64,000 nt of DNA from the NCBI RefSeq assembly GCF_036178845.1, contig NZ_CP108070.1:6758001-6822000 (forward strand), given 5' to 3'. Every line of letters begins with the position of its first letter. Position 1 is the stretch's first letter. Under the pieces are notes generated by a model. The model did not search any database and had not been told where the DNA came from. It saw only the letters and a list, made by a program, of their open reading frames with translations. Source of the DNA: Streptomyces sp. NBC_00271. Lineage in GTDB: Bacteria; Actinomycetota; Actinomycetes; Streptomycetales; Streptomycetaceae. Of the stretch, positions 16,969-25,179 are shown one piece after another. A program made the translations under genes and the position numbers.

Positions 16969-17961
16969 CTATCCCACGGTGATCGAATCCAGCTTTTCGC
17001 GCAGATAAACATGGGAGTCGACGGGGGGATACGCGACGCGGCCCACCGGCGCGGGGACCGACTCCACCACAGTCCCCGGCGTGCACTCGCCGAAGTAGAC
17101 CAGCGACATCAGCTCCTCGGCCGGCGCGTCGGCGGGCGGAGGCAGCACACGGTGCCGGCCCGAGCGCCACCGGTCACCCGTCCAACGGGCCATCAGGTCA
17201 CCGATGTTGATCGTGAAGGCCGCCGGGTCGAAGGGCGCGTCCGCCCAGCCGCCCTCGTCCGTGTAGACCTGCAGCCCGCCCTTGCCCGCTTGGCGGTCGA
17301 GGATGGTGACGGTGCCGAAGTCGGTGTGGGGGCCGATACGGAACTGGCCGGGCTCGGGCTCGCCGACGACCTCCGTCCCCGGGTACCAGTTGATGTTGAA
17401 GCCGTACGTCGGGTGGTCCATGTGCCGGGTGAAGAAGTCCGGCTCCAGACCGAGGGCCTCACCCAGGAGGGCCAGCAGGTGGTTCTCCAGTTCGCCCATC
17501 CCCTTCAGGTACTCCTCGCAGAGTTTCCGCAGCTCCGGGGCCTCGGCGGGCCACACGTTCGGCGCGTACCACTCCGCGTTCGTCGCCGGGTCCTCGAAGG
17601 GCTCGTGCGTCGCGAAGGTCAGCGACTCCTTGAGGTCGGGGGGCGTCCGCGTACCTTCCGAGTAACCGTTGGCCTCGGCGCCCGGGCCGAGCCAGCCGCG
17701 CCCGCCGACCTGGACGGCGTAGGGCTGCTTGACCTCCGTGGGGAGGGTGAAGAAGGCGCGGGCGGCCTCGCGGATGCGGGTGCGCAGGGCCGGGTCCACA
17801 CCGTGTCCGGTGACGAGGAGGAAACCGGCGCTCTGGAGGGCTTCGTCGACGGTGCGGGCGATGACGGTACGGGCCTCGGGGTCGCCGTCCAGCCAGGGCC
17901 GCAGGTCGATGGTCGGGATGCGCGGGGTACCGGGGGTACGGGGGCTGTTCGGGCTACTCAC
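16969..17961 (-). CDS. 2-Oxoglutarate/Fe(II)-dependent oxygenase, isopenicillin-N-synthase family, 330 aa
   Basis: Cytoplasmic non-haem iron oxygenase. The iron ligands are visible: H213 and D215 in GPHTDFGTVTILD and H271 in SGRHRVLPP. The N-terminal DIOX_N-type region is seen as TIDLRPWLDGD and GFLLVTGHGVDP. The GTG at 17961 is chosen because GAGGA lies 5-6 bases upstream; a TTG one codon earlier is possible. The start overlaps the end of the deaminase gene by 8 bp, so both are read together, opposite the PucR gene. A role in nucleobase or nucleoside breakdown is an inference from that pairing only. No specific substrate can be assigned. Confidence 0.85.
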   Translation of the reverse strand: MSSPNSPRTPGTPRIPTIDLRPWLDGDPEARTVIARTVDEALQSAGFLLVTGHGVDPALRTRIREAARAFFTLPTEVKQPYAVQVGGRGWLGPGAEANGYSEGTRTPPDLKESLTFATHEPFEDPATNAEWYAPNVWPAEAPELRKLCEEYLKGMGELENHLLALLGEALGLEPDFFTRHMDHPTYGFNINWYPGTEVVGEPEPGQFRIGPHTDFGTVTILDRQAGKGGLQVYTDEGGWADAPFDPAAFTINIGDLMARWTGDRWRSGRHRVLPPPADAPAEELMSLVYFGECTPGTVVESVPAPVGRVAYPPVDSHVYLREKLDSITVG

Positions 17962-18412
17962 CAATGTCCTCGTTCCACAGAGCCGGGTTGTCCTTGATGA
18001 AGTCGCGCATCAGCGCGGCGCACTCGGGATCGTCCAGGAGCACGATCTCCACGCCGTGCTCGGCCAGCCAGTCGTGGCCGCCGTGGAAGGTCTCCGCCTC
18101 GCCCACCACGACCCGCGAGATGCCGAACTGGCGCACCAGGCCCGAGCAGTACCAGCACGGCGACAGGGTCGTCACCATGGTCGTACCGCGGTACGAACGC
18201 TGTCGTCCCGCCGCACGGAACGCCGACGTCTCCGCGTGCATGGACGGGTCGCCGTCCTGGACCCGACGGTTGTGGCCGCGGCCCAGCAGCGTGCCGTCCG
18301 CGCCGTACAGCGCGGCGCCGATGGGGATGCCGCCCTCCGCCAGCCCGGCGCGGGCCTCCGCGACGGCGGTCGACAACCACATCCGTGCCCGTGCCTGATC
18401 GATGCGCTCCAT
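17954..18412 (-). CDS. Cytosine/nucleoside deaminase, yeast Fcy1-like, 152 aa
   Basis: Zinc-dependent deaminase. The ligands are the His of MHAETSAFRAAG with its catalytic Glu, and the cysteines of TLSPCWYCSGLV. The length and the ends match the yeast cytosine deaminase type rather than the TadA or guanine deaminase types: EGGIPIGAALYG near the start and the C-terminal ALWNEDIGE, close to the end of Fcy1. The ATG at 18410-18412 is used. It starts 101 bp from a PucR-family regulator on the other strand and is followed, with overlap, by the oxygenase. Conversion of cytosine to uracil is likely but not proven from sequence alone. Confidence 0.85.
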   Translation of the reverse strand: MERIDQARARMWLSTAVAEARAGLAEGGIPIGAALYGADGTLLGRGHNRRVQDGDPSMHAETSAFRAAGRQRSYRGTTMVTTLSPCWYCSGLVRQFGISRVVVGEAETFHGGHDWLAEHGVEIVLLDDPECAALMRDFIKDNPALWNEDIGE

Positions 18413-18513
18413 GACTCCACTCTCCTGTGGCCGAAACACGAGGGCAACGTGCGGAAAGTACTCTCCCGGCAAGCCGCACCCGGACGGACTGTCAGCGCCT
18501 GAAGGAGGTACCC

Positions 18514-19794
18514 GTGCCCGCACTCACCCTCCGCGACATCCTGGCCCTCGACCCCGTCCGTGGCAGCGCGCCCGAACTCCTCGCCGGCGAAGGCGCCCTG
18601 GACCGCCCGGTCCGCTGGGTGCATTCGAGCGAGGTGTACGAGGGGGCGAACTTCCTCGACGGCGGCGAACTGCTTCTGACCAACGGCTTCGGGCTGACCG
18701 ACGCGGACGAGGACACCCGGCGGCGCTACGTCCGCGAGCTGACCGCGCGCGGAGCGGCGGGGCTCGCGGTGGAGGTCGGACGGTCGCTGGTGCGGATGCC
18801 GGAGGAGGTCGTCGACGAGGCCCGGCGGCTCGGGCTGCCCCTGCTCGCCCTGCACCGGGTGGTGCCCTTCGTCCGCATCACCGAGGCCGCCAACCGGGCG
18901 ATCGTGGCGCGTGGCCTGTCGGGGCGGGCGGCCTCCGTACGGCCCTGGGGCGGCGACCACACCGCCGCCCTGCTCGCCGACCTCGCCGACGGGCAGGCCC
19001 TCAACCAGCCCGAGGTGGAGGCACGCGCGGCGCTCGCCGGGTTCCATCCGGGGCCGGGCGCGCGGCTGGTCGGGGTGTCGGCGCACGGGGCGCGCGAGCT
19101 GGGCGTGGTCGACCGGGCGGCGCGCTCCCTGGGCGGGGTCGCGGTGCTGCGGGCGGCGTTCCCGGGGGACGTACTGGCGCTGGTGGCGATGCCGGACGAC
19201 GCCGTACGGGCGGTGACGGCGCGGCGGGATGTCGTACGGGCCGTGCAGGAGGCCTTCCGGACGGTCGCCGAGGCCGGGGTGACCGTGGCGGTCGGACACG
19301 CGGTCCTCGCGGGCGGCGGCTGGCTGCGCTGGAGCGAGACACTGCGGGCGGCCCGGACGACCCTGGAACTGGCGCTCACCGTGCCGTCCGCCGAACCCGG
19401 CCCGACCGGCGGCCCCGTCGTCACCTCCTCCCGCTCCCTCACCCTGGAACGCGAGCTGACCCGAGGCGGCGTGGACGCCAACCGCGACCGCCTCGCCCGC
19501 CTGGTCCAGCACACCCTGGGCCCCCTGCTGGCCTGGGAGGCCGCCCACCCCAGCGACCTTGTCCGCACCCTGGAGATCCACCTCCGCCACGGCTGCTCAC
19601 CCACCCGCACGGCGGCCCTGCTCCACATCGGCCGCCAGTCCCTCTACCAGCGCCTGGAACGCATCGAATCCCTCCTGGGCCTGGAGATCGACGACCCGGA
19701 CCTGCTGGGAGAACTGCTCGCGGCCCTGTGCGCGCACCGGATCGTGCGAGGGGTCTCGGCGACCGTGGACGGCGGCCTGCGGACAGTGGCCTGA
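18514..19794 (+). CDS. PucR-family transcriptional regulator, 426 aa
   Basis: DNA-binding regulator of the purine-catabolism type. The N-terminal PucR domain is seen in LTLRDILALDPVRGSAPEL and GGELLLTNGFGLTD; a GGDEF-like middle region follows, and the C-terminal helix-turn-helix is in HGCSPTRTAALLHIGRQSLY. The GTG at 18514 is preferred because GAAGGAGGT (18501-18509) sits at ideal spacing, and the domain begins right after. It is divergent from the deaminase/oxygenase pair, which it probably controls. Its stop codon lies in a run of CYGAY pentamers. Confidence 0.9.
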   Translation: MPALTLRDILALDPVRGSAPELLAGEGALDRPVRWVHSSEVYEGANFLDGGELLLTNGFGLTDADEDTRRRYVRELTARGAAGLAVEVGRSLVRMPEEVVDEARRLGLPLLALHRVVPFVRITEAANRAIVARGLSGRAASVRPWGGDHTAALLADLADGQALNQPEVEARAALAGFHPGPGARLVGVSAHGARELGVVDRAARSLGGVAVLRAAFPGDVLALVAMPDDAVRAVTARRDVVRAVQEAFRTVAEAGVTVAVGHAVLAGGGWLRWSETLRAARTTLELALTVPSAEPGPTGGPVVTSSRSLTLERELTRGGVDANRDRLARLVQHTLGPLLAWEAAHPSDLVRTLEIHLRHGCSPTRTAALLHIGRQSLYQRLERIESLLGLEIDDPDLLGELLAALCAHRIVRGVSATVDGGLRTVA

Positions 19795-19840
19795 CCTGAC
19801 CTGACCTGACCTGATCCGATCCGATCTGATCCGACCCGAC
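19791..19840. repeat. Ten tandem CYGAY pentanucleotides between convergent genes
   Basis: Ten perfect 5-bp units (CTGAC four times, then CTGAT, CCGAT, CCGAT, CTGAT, CCGAC, CCGAC). The first contains the PucR stop, and the next gene ends 2 bp after the last. The pattern is that of slippage; no coding or binding role is evident. Confidence 0.9.
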
Positions 19841-19842
19841 CG

Positions 19843-20946
19843 TCAGCAGGTGTGTGCGCGGGCCCGTGCGTACTGCCGGGCCAGTGCGCGGAAGGACTCC
19901 TTCGGCTCCCAGTGCCATCCGCCGTGGCGGTCCTCGATCGTCTTCACGATGCCGTAACTCGCCATGTCGAGGTCGTGGCGAGGGTCGCGGGGGCGGTGCG
20001 GGGCGTCGGGGGTGACGAAGGTGTACGCCATCGCCGCGTACAGGCCCATCGACTCGAACACCGACAGTACGTCCGTCAGATACGCGGCCTGGGTGCGCTC
20101 ACTGCGGACGAGACCCGCCTTGATCTCCGGCGGCTCCTTTTTGTAGTCGACGACGTCCCAGCCCATGCCGCCCTTCTCCGGCGCGCCCTCGAAGGTGCAG
20201 CAGCCGAACTCCATGACGGCGACGGGCTTCCCGAAGCGCCGCAGCGCGGTGAGGTCGCGGACGTAGGCGTTCCGGTCCCGGAACCAGCCGTAGTAGTCGA
20301 CACCGACGAGGTCGAAGAGGCTCCAGTCGACGTCCTCGTCCTGAGCGGCGGCGTACGTGAGCCGCCCGTGGAAGACGGACCTGCCCACGGACGCGGCCTT
20401 CGCCGTGAACCGGTGCAGGCGCCGTGCCATCAGTACGGGATCGAAGTCGCCCTTGAGCAGATGCTCGACGCGCTCCTGGGCGTTGGCGCCGGGCACGATC
20501 CCGGGCACGTACAGCACGAACTCGCAGCCGACACTGAGATGCACCCCCGCGCCCCGTCGCCGCAGCCGCTCGGCGAACCGGCCCGTCTGCGCGAGGTGGT
20601 CGAGGATCTCGCGTTCCGGTACGTCGCCCAGGGTCGGCTCCAGCCAGACGTTCAGACCGAGCTCCGCCGCCTCGGCCGCGGTGGCGGTGAGCCGTTCGAC
20701 GCCGTCGCCGGTGACCTTGACGGAGTCGGCGTGCAGGTCGTGCGCGATGGCGCGCAGGTCGCGGCGCATGCGTACGGGGCTCCACCCGGTGCTCGGCGTC
20801 TCCCCGTCCGCCACCTCGTACACCACACCCCGGTGTGTCAGCCCCGGCCGACGGCCCGTCGCCCCGGCCCGCCCGCCGGGCAGCATCACCGCGCCCCCGA
20901 CCCCCGCGGCCATCCCCATGAACCGTGCCCGAGTGATCCCCCGCAT
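19843..20946 (-). CDS. Secreted TIM-barrel/glycoside-hydrolase-like protein, 367 aa
   Basis: The N-terminus is an export signal (RARFMGMAAGVGGAVMLPGGRAGA), possibly Tat-like. The mature part resembles glycosidase-fold TIM barrels: HRGVVYEVADGETPSTGW, LRAIAHDLHADSVKVTGDG, NVWLEPTLGD, VHLSVGCEFVLYVPG with a candidate acid Glu, FDLVGVDYYGWFRD, and KPVAVMEFGCCTF with a second Glu. These two glutamates fit a retaining hydrolase, but no family is assigned. I recall similar Streptomyces proteins carrying the label abortive infection protein, for which I see no support. It stands alone between the PucR gene and a small hypothetical gene. Confidence 0.7.
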   Translation of the reverse strand: MRGITRARFMGMAAGVGGAVMLPGGRAGATGRRPGLTHRGVVYEVADGETPSTGWSPVRMRRDLRAIAHDLHADSVKVTGDGVERLTATAAEAAELGLNVWLEPTLGDVPEREILDHLAQTGRFAERLRRRGAGVHLSVGCEFVLYVPGIVPGANAQERVEHLLKGDFDPVLMARRLHRFTAKAASVGRSVFHGRLTYAAAQDEDVDWSLFDLVGVDYYGWFRDRNAYVRDLTALRRFGKPVAVMEFGCCTFEGAPEKGGMGWDVVDYKKEPPEIKAGLVRSERTQAAYLTDVLSVFESMGLYAAMAYTFVTPDAPHRPRDPRHDLDMASYGIVKTIEDRHGGWHWEPKESFRALARQYARARAHTC

Positions 20947-21069
20947 CGCGCCTCCTGTGTCCGTCTTCGCGTTCGCGGACTTCAGTCTGGGAGGCGGTCC
21001 TTCGTCCCGCCGTCCGCCGATGGTCTACGGACGGCCGACGAAAGTATCGGCGGGTACCTCGAGTGAACG

Positions 21070-21459
21070 TCACACCTCGGACGCCGCCTCGACGATGCCG
21101 CGCGCCAGGGCGTCGAAGTTCTCCCGGTAGAAGCCCAGTTGGATGTGGAAGGGCTCCTCCGTGAACGCGCCCTCCCGAGAGACGAACTTGGTCGGCACGG
21201 TGGTCAGCGCGCTGTGTACCGCGTGCAGTTCCTCCGCGCGGAAGCGGATGTCGCGCGACTCCGTGTGCCCGCCGGAGAGCCGCTCGATGAGCGCGTCGAC
21301 CGTCTCGCGGCCGGTACCGAGCTGCAGGGTCAGGGTCAGGTCACTGTCGTCCCGGTGACGCAGGTAGATCAGCGCCTCGCGCATCGCCGCCGTCTGGGAC
21401 GGGGCGAGGCGGGCGACGAACGCGTCCCCGTCCCGGGTCAGCCTCAACCGTGTTCTCAT
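21070..21459 (-). CDS. Hypothetical protein, 129 aa
   Basis: Not recognised. A soluble, charged, likely helical protein (MRTRLRLTRDGDAFVARL, TAAMREALIYLRHRDDSD, AEELHAVHSALTTVPTKF). Third-position GC and the clean ATG at 21457-21459 support a real gene. It has no obvious partner; the neighbours are a secreted protein and an oxidoreductase on the same strand with gaps of more than 100 bp. Confidence 0.65.
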   Translation of the reverse strand: MRTRLRLTRDGDAFVARLAPSQTAAMREALIYLRHRDDSDLTLTLQLGTGRETVDALIERLSGGHTESRDIRFRAEELHAVHSALTTVPTKFVSREGAFTEEPFHIQLGFYRENFDALARGIVEAASEV

Positions 21460-21575
21460 TCGTGTCCTCTCCCCGCCTCATCCCGTCCCTCGAAGAAAAA
21501 CGCCGACGTCACGCCGAGGGTTCCGCCCTGCGAGCCAGCACGAACGCCTGCGGGGTGTTCTCGTGGGCGTCGTCG

Positions 21576-22595
21576 TCACGCGAGGTCGGCGGGCCCGTTC
21601 GTGCCGTGGGCGCGCAGTAGGAGCTTGCCCGTGCTTGTTCGTGTGCCCATCAGTCGGTGTGCCTTCGCCGCGTCTGTCAGGGCGAACTCTGCCGTCACCG
21701 GCAGGGACACCACCCCGTCGACCACCGTTTGGAAGGCGCGTTCGGTGAGGGTGCGCAGTTCGGTCGGGGACGTCTGGGCCAGGGTGAGGATGGAGAAGCC
21801 GGAGACCGAGAGGGCCAGGGGGTAGAGGTCCGGTTGGCCCACCTGCCAGGGCTGCGCCCCGCTCGCGTTGCCGAAGGAGACCAGGCGGCCGAAGGGGGCG
21901 AGGGAGTCGAGGGAGGCCCGGAGGGTTTCGCCGCCGACCGGGTCGAGGGCCAGGTCGACCCCGCGACCGTCCGTCGCCTCGCGCACCTCCTTGACGAAGG
22001 AGGCGGAGGGGGGAGTGGAGGAGGTGATGAAGACCTCGTCGTAGCCGTGCTCCCGCGCGTACTCGGCCTTCGCCGCGCTCGACACCACCCCGTGGACCGC
22101 TCCGGCCCCCGCCGCGCTCGCCAACTGCCCCAGCACCGTGCCCACCCCGCCCGCCGCGCCCTGCACGAGCACCGTCTCGCCGGGCTGGAGCCGGCCCACG
22201 GTGTGGATCAGGGCGTACGCGGTGGGCAGCACGGTGGGGAGGGTCGCGCCGGTGCGCAGGTCCACGCCGGGCGGCAGCGGGAAGACGGTCACCGCGTCGG
22301 CCACGACGACGTCCGCGTACGCGCCGCTCTGCGTCAGGGCCGCCACCTCCTGCCCCACGGCCAGGCCGGTGACCCCCGCGCCGAGGGCCCGGACGCGGCC
22401 CGAGACCTCCAGACCGGGGACGAAGGGCAGGGCGGGCACCCGATAGCCGTCGGCCCGCGCCTTGAGGTCGGCGAAGTTCACACCGGTGTACGCCACGTCG
22501 ATGCTCACCTGCCCCGCACCCGGCGCGGGCACCTCCGTCTCGACGACCCTCAGCACCTCGGGACCGCCGTACTCCTGGATCTCGACCGCGCGCAT
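21576..22595 (-). CDS. Zinc-independent quinone oxidoreductase-like MDR enzyme, 339 aa
   Basis: Medium-chain dehydrogenase/reductase: a GroES-like N-terminal half (MRAVEIQEYGGPEVLRV, NFADLKARADGY) and a Rossmann half with the NADPH loop VLVQGAAGGVGTVLGQLA. The GHE-type catalytic zinc motif is absent, as in the quinone oxidoreductase (QOR) group, so an NADPH quinone or enal reductase is likely. It is divergent from an ArsR-family gene, and the shared region holds a long palindrome, so it is probably the target of that regulator. Electrophile or quinone stress would be a sensible inducer, but this is inference. Confidence 0.9.
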   Translation of the reverse strand: MRAVEIQEYGGPEVLRVVETEVPAPGAGQVSIDVAYTGVNFADLKARADGYRVPALPFVPGLEVSGRVRALGAGVTGLAVGQEVAALTQSGAYADVVVADAVTVFPLPPGVDLRTGATLPTVLPTAYALIHTVGRLQPGETVLVQGAAGGVGTVLGQLASAAGAGAVHGVVSSAAKAEYAREHGYDEVFITSSTPPSASFVKEVREATDGRGVDLALDPVGGETLRASLDSLAPFGRLVSFGNASGAQPWQVGQPDLYPLALSVSGFSILTLAQTSPTELRTLTERAFQTVVDGVVSLPVTAEFALTDAAKAHRLMGTRTSTGKLLLRAHGTNGPADLA

Positions 22596-22629
22596 GGCAC
22601 ACCTCTCACGAGAACTCGTCCGCTCGACT

Positions 22630-22675
22630 GTTCAATGAAAACCGAACACTCGGGAGTGTATGGTTTTCATCGAAC
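22630..22675. promoter_or_regulatory. 46-bp operator-like palindrome in the MDR/ArsR divergon
   Basis: Outer arms GTTCAATGAAAACC (22630-22643) and GGTTTTCATCGAAC (22662-22675) pair with one mismatch. Inner arms ACACTC and GAGTGT flank the centre (GG, 22652-22653). CGAACACTCGG is also a direct repeat (22643-22653 and 22671-22681). It is centred 57 bp before the oxidoreductase ATG and 60 bp before the ArsR GTG. Confidence 0.85.
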
Positions 22676-22712
22676 ACTCGGCAAGGTGCCGGAGATCTGA
22701 GGGGAGTCGGGC

Positions 22713-23048
22713 GTGGCGGAACGAGCGAGTCACCGGGTCGCCCCGGAACACACCCACCCCGACGACGTTCCGGTCCAGACCGCCCTCGCCGCCCTCGCCG
22801 ACCCCGTACGCGTCACCCTCGTACGGGAGCTGGCCGACTCGGCGGAGTGGACACGGAGTTGCGGCAGCTTCGACGTGCCCGTCGGCAAGGCGGCCCTCAG
22901 TCACCACTTCGCGGTGCTGCGCGGCGCGGGCCTGGTCGAGCAGCGCGACGAGGGCCCCAAGCGCGTCAACCGCCTGCGACGCGAGGAGTTCGAGGCCCGC
23001 TTCCCCGGACTCCTCGACCTGGTTCTGCGTCCGGACCCGACGCACTGA
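22713..23048 (+). CDS. ArsR-family winged-helix regulator, 111 aa
   Basis: Small HTH_ArsR/HTH_20-type repressor: TALAALADPVRVTLVRELAD, then the recognition region KAALSHHFAVLRGAGLVEQRDEG, then a short C-terminal helix. The classical metal-binding ELCVCDL is absent; one cysteine (SCGSFDV) lies in the helix before the recognition part, so a redox or electrophile signal is possible. The GTG at 22713 is preceded by GAGGGGAG. It is divergent from the MDR enzyme and sits next to the long palindrome. Confidence 0.88.
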   Translation: MAERASHRVAPEHTHPDDVPVQTALAALADPVRVTLVRELADSAEWTRSCGSFDVPVGKAALSHHFAVLRGAGLVEQRDEGPKRVNRLRREEFEARFPGLLDLVLRPDPTH

Positions 23049-23079
23049 ACCGATTCGCCGCCTCCCGCGTCGAAGGGGC

Positions 23080-23694
23080 ATGAAGAAGCGTGTGAGGGAT
23101 CGGACGGCCACCGGTGTCACCGTGACCGGTGCCGTCGTGCTGCTGGGGGCCCTTCTCCAGGGATCGAGCGCCGTCGCGCAGGCCGAGCCCGCGCATGCCG
23201 CGCCCGTCACCGCCACCTGCGTCGGGACACGGGCGCCCGGGAGCCTTCCCGACCGCGGCGCCGAGGACTTCACCCCGCTGGACCGCACCCTGGCCCACGT
23301 GGACAGGATGGCGGAGTCCGCCCGCTACGCCGCCGTGTACACGGGCATGTCGGTCGACGAGGAGGACCGGGCCACGGACGTGTACCGCATGCCGTCCGCC
23401 TCCTTCGACGCCGACCTCTGCGGCGCCGCCGAGAAGGGCGTCACGGTGCGGCTGCACGACACCGATGCCAACCGGACCGACCTGGAGGCCCTCGCCGACC
23501 GGATCGCCGAGGACATGACCCGCTGGAACGGCACCTTCGACCTGCGCGCAGTCGGCGTGGACGAGGCCGGGTTCGTGTTCGTGGGCGTCGACGACCCCGC
23601 CACCGCCGCGCCCCTCGTCAAGAAGGCCTTCGGCGCACGGCACATCGAGGTGGGGTACGCCGAACAGGCTTCGCTGCTGAGCACCACCGGCTGA
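23080..23694 (+). CDS. Secreted hypothetical protein, 204 aa
   Basis: Begins with a Sec-type signal (KKRVRDRTATGVTVTGAVVL, then an Ala-rich core with AQAEPAHAA as probable cleavage region). The mature protein has no recognised domain; it contains LDRTLAHVDRMAESARYAA, VTVRLHDTDANRTDLEALAD and a C-terminal VGVDDPATAAPLVKKAFG, a pattern also seen in small extracytoplasmic alpha/beta proteins. The ATG at 23080 follows GAAGGGG; a longer reading frame exists upstream but overlaps the ArsR gene and is not coding. It follows the ArsR gene by 31 bp and may be co-transcribed. Confidence 0.75.
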   Translation: MKKRVRDRTATGVTVTGAVVLLGALLQGSSAVAQAEPAHAAPVTATCVGTRAPGSLPDRGAEDFTPLDRTLAHVDRMAESARYAAVYTGMSVDEEDRATDVYRMPSASFDADLCGAAEKGVTVRLHDTDANRTDLEALADRIAEDMTRWNGTFDLRAVGVDEAGFVFVGVDDPATAAPLVKKAFGARHIEVGYAEQASLLSTTG

Positions 23695-23698
23695 CCGC

Positions 23699-25090
23699 TC
23701 AGCCCGTGCGGGGCGCCCGTCGTATCAGCGCGTACAACGCCGCGCTCACCGCGAAGCCCACCAGGCAGGTGATGTCGCCGAAGGACGCCCAGTGCTTCGG
23801 CACCCAGCCGACGTACTTCTCCTGGTTGGAGAAGAGCGGGACCGAAACCGCCACGCCGACCAACAGGGCACTGATACCGGGCCAGTTGGTGAACGCGCGG
23901 TCGCCCAGACGCCGGGCCGGCTCGTCGTCCGGCGTACGGGTCCGCAGCCACCGCTCCACCAGCACCACGCCCAGCCACGGTCCGATCCAGTACGCGATGA
24001 CCAGCAGGAACGCCTCGTACGCATGCCCGGCGTCGGACAGCGACGCCCACGCCGCCGCCGTACCCGCCACGCCCGAGACCACCACCAGGACGCCGCGCCC
24101 CAGCCAGGCCGGCAGCCGCAGGCCGAGCGAGGTGATGGACATGGCGGAGGAGTAGACGTTCAGCGCGTTCGCCGAGATGCCGCCCAGGATGATGGACAGC
24201 AGCACCAGGTCGCCGAGCCAGGACGGGAGATGACCGGTGAAGGCGGCCGTCGGGGTCGCGCTGTCGGGGGCGGCGATCGTCGCCGACGCCGCACCGATGA
24301 GGGAGACGACCGCGACGGACAGGAAGAGTCCGACGGCCGGGTAGAGGGCGGTCCTGAACCTGTTCGCCGTACGGGGGAGGTAGCGCGAGTAGTCCGTGGC
24401 GTACGGGTTCCAGCCCGCCGCGTACCCCCACGCCGTGCTGAACGCCAGCAGGAAGCCGCCGATGCCGCCGCCCCCGCCCGAGGCGCCCAGGTCCGCGTGG
24501 TCGAACGTCCACACCCCCGCCACCAGGAACACCACCGCCAGCGCCGGGAACGCGTACTTCTCGAAGGCGTGCACGAAGTTGTGGCCGATGAAGCCGATCA
24601 CGATCTCGACCGCCACCACCAGCAGCAGGGAGGGCAGGGGGTGCAGACCCGTCAGCGTGTTCAGCGCGAACGCGGCGCTCACGCTGTTCACGGCGAACCA
24701 GCCCACGCCCGCCACCAGGGCGTTCACTCCGGCCGGCAGCAGATTGCCCCGGTAGCCGAAGGAGAGGCGGCCGATCACCATCTGCGGGACGCCGAACCGG
24801 GGTCCGTCGAGGGACAGGACGCCTTGCGTCAGCGCGCCCAGCGCCGTGCCCAGCAGCAGTGCCGCGGCCGCCTGCCAGAAGTTCAGCCCGAAGAACAGGA
24901 CCGAGATCACACCGATGTACACGGTCGCGAACTCGATGTTCGGGGAGGCCCAGGTCCACAGCAACTGGAGGGGACTGCCGTGGCGTTCGGCGTCGGGGAT
25001 CGGTTCCGAGCCCGCCGTCTCGACGGCGATGACTCGGTCGCCGTACTCGGGCGTGATCGGTGCGGTGGTGCCGGCGGGAGCGGTCGTCAT
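23699..25090 (-). CDS. NCS1-family cytosine/purine permease, 463 aa
   Basis: Twelve-helix nucleobase:cation symporter-1 (CodB-like or purine permease). The N-terminal soluble part ends in SPLQLLWTWASPNIEFATVYIG, a hallmark of the family, followed by LDGPRFGVPQMVIGRLSFGYRGN and SAWGYAAGWNPYATDYSRYLP-like helix 6 features (here FSTAWGYAAGWNPYATDYS). It should take up cytosine, purine or allantoin-type substrates. The deaminase and PucR genes about 5 kb away use similar compounds, but they are not adjacent. It converges with the secreted-protein gene. Confidence 0.9.
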   Translation of the reverse strand: MTTAPAGTTAPITPEYGDRVIAVETAGSEPIPDAERHGSPLQLLWTWASPNIEFATVYIGVISVLFFGLNFWQAAAALLLGTALGALTQGVLSLDGPRFGVPQMVIGRLSFGYRGNLLPAGVNALVAGVGWFAVNSVSAAFALNTLTGLHPLPSLLLVVAVEIVIGFIGHNFVHAFEKYAFPALAVVFLVAGVWTFDHADLGASGGGGGIGGFLLAFSTAWGYAAGWNPYATDYSRYLPRTANRFRTALYPAVGLFLSVAVVSLIGAASATIAAPDSATPTAAFTGHLPSWLGDLVLLSIILGGISANALNVYSSAMSITSLGLRLPAWLGRGVLVVVSGVAGTAAAWASLSDAGHAYEAFLLVIAYWIGPWLGVVLVERWLRTRTPDDEPARRLGDRAFTNWPGISALLVGVAVSVPLFSNQEKYVGWVPKHWASFGDITCLVGFAVSAALYALIRRAPRTG

Positions 25091-25179
25091 GCACCGTAAG
25101 TGTCCGGGGCCCCGTCACCCCCGGGCAGAGGCGCACTGTCCGTTCCGGGAGGCTCGTCGGCGTACACCTTGTACGGGCG

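Noticed and set aside
22660..23079. Upstream extension of the secreted protein at 23080
   Set aside because: The extended frame overlaps the ArsR gene and its residues are of low-complexity type; the signal peptide begins at 23080.
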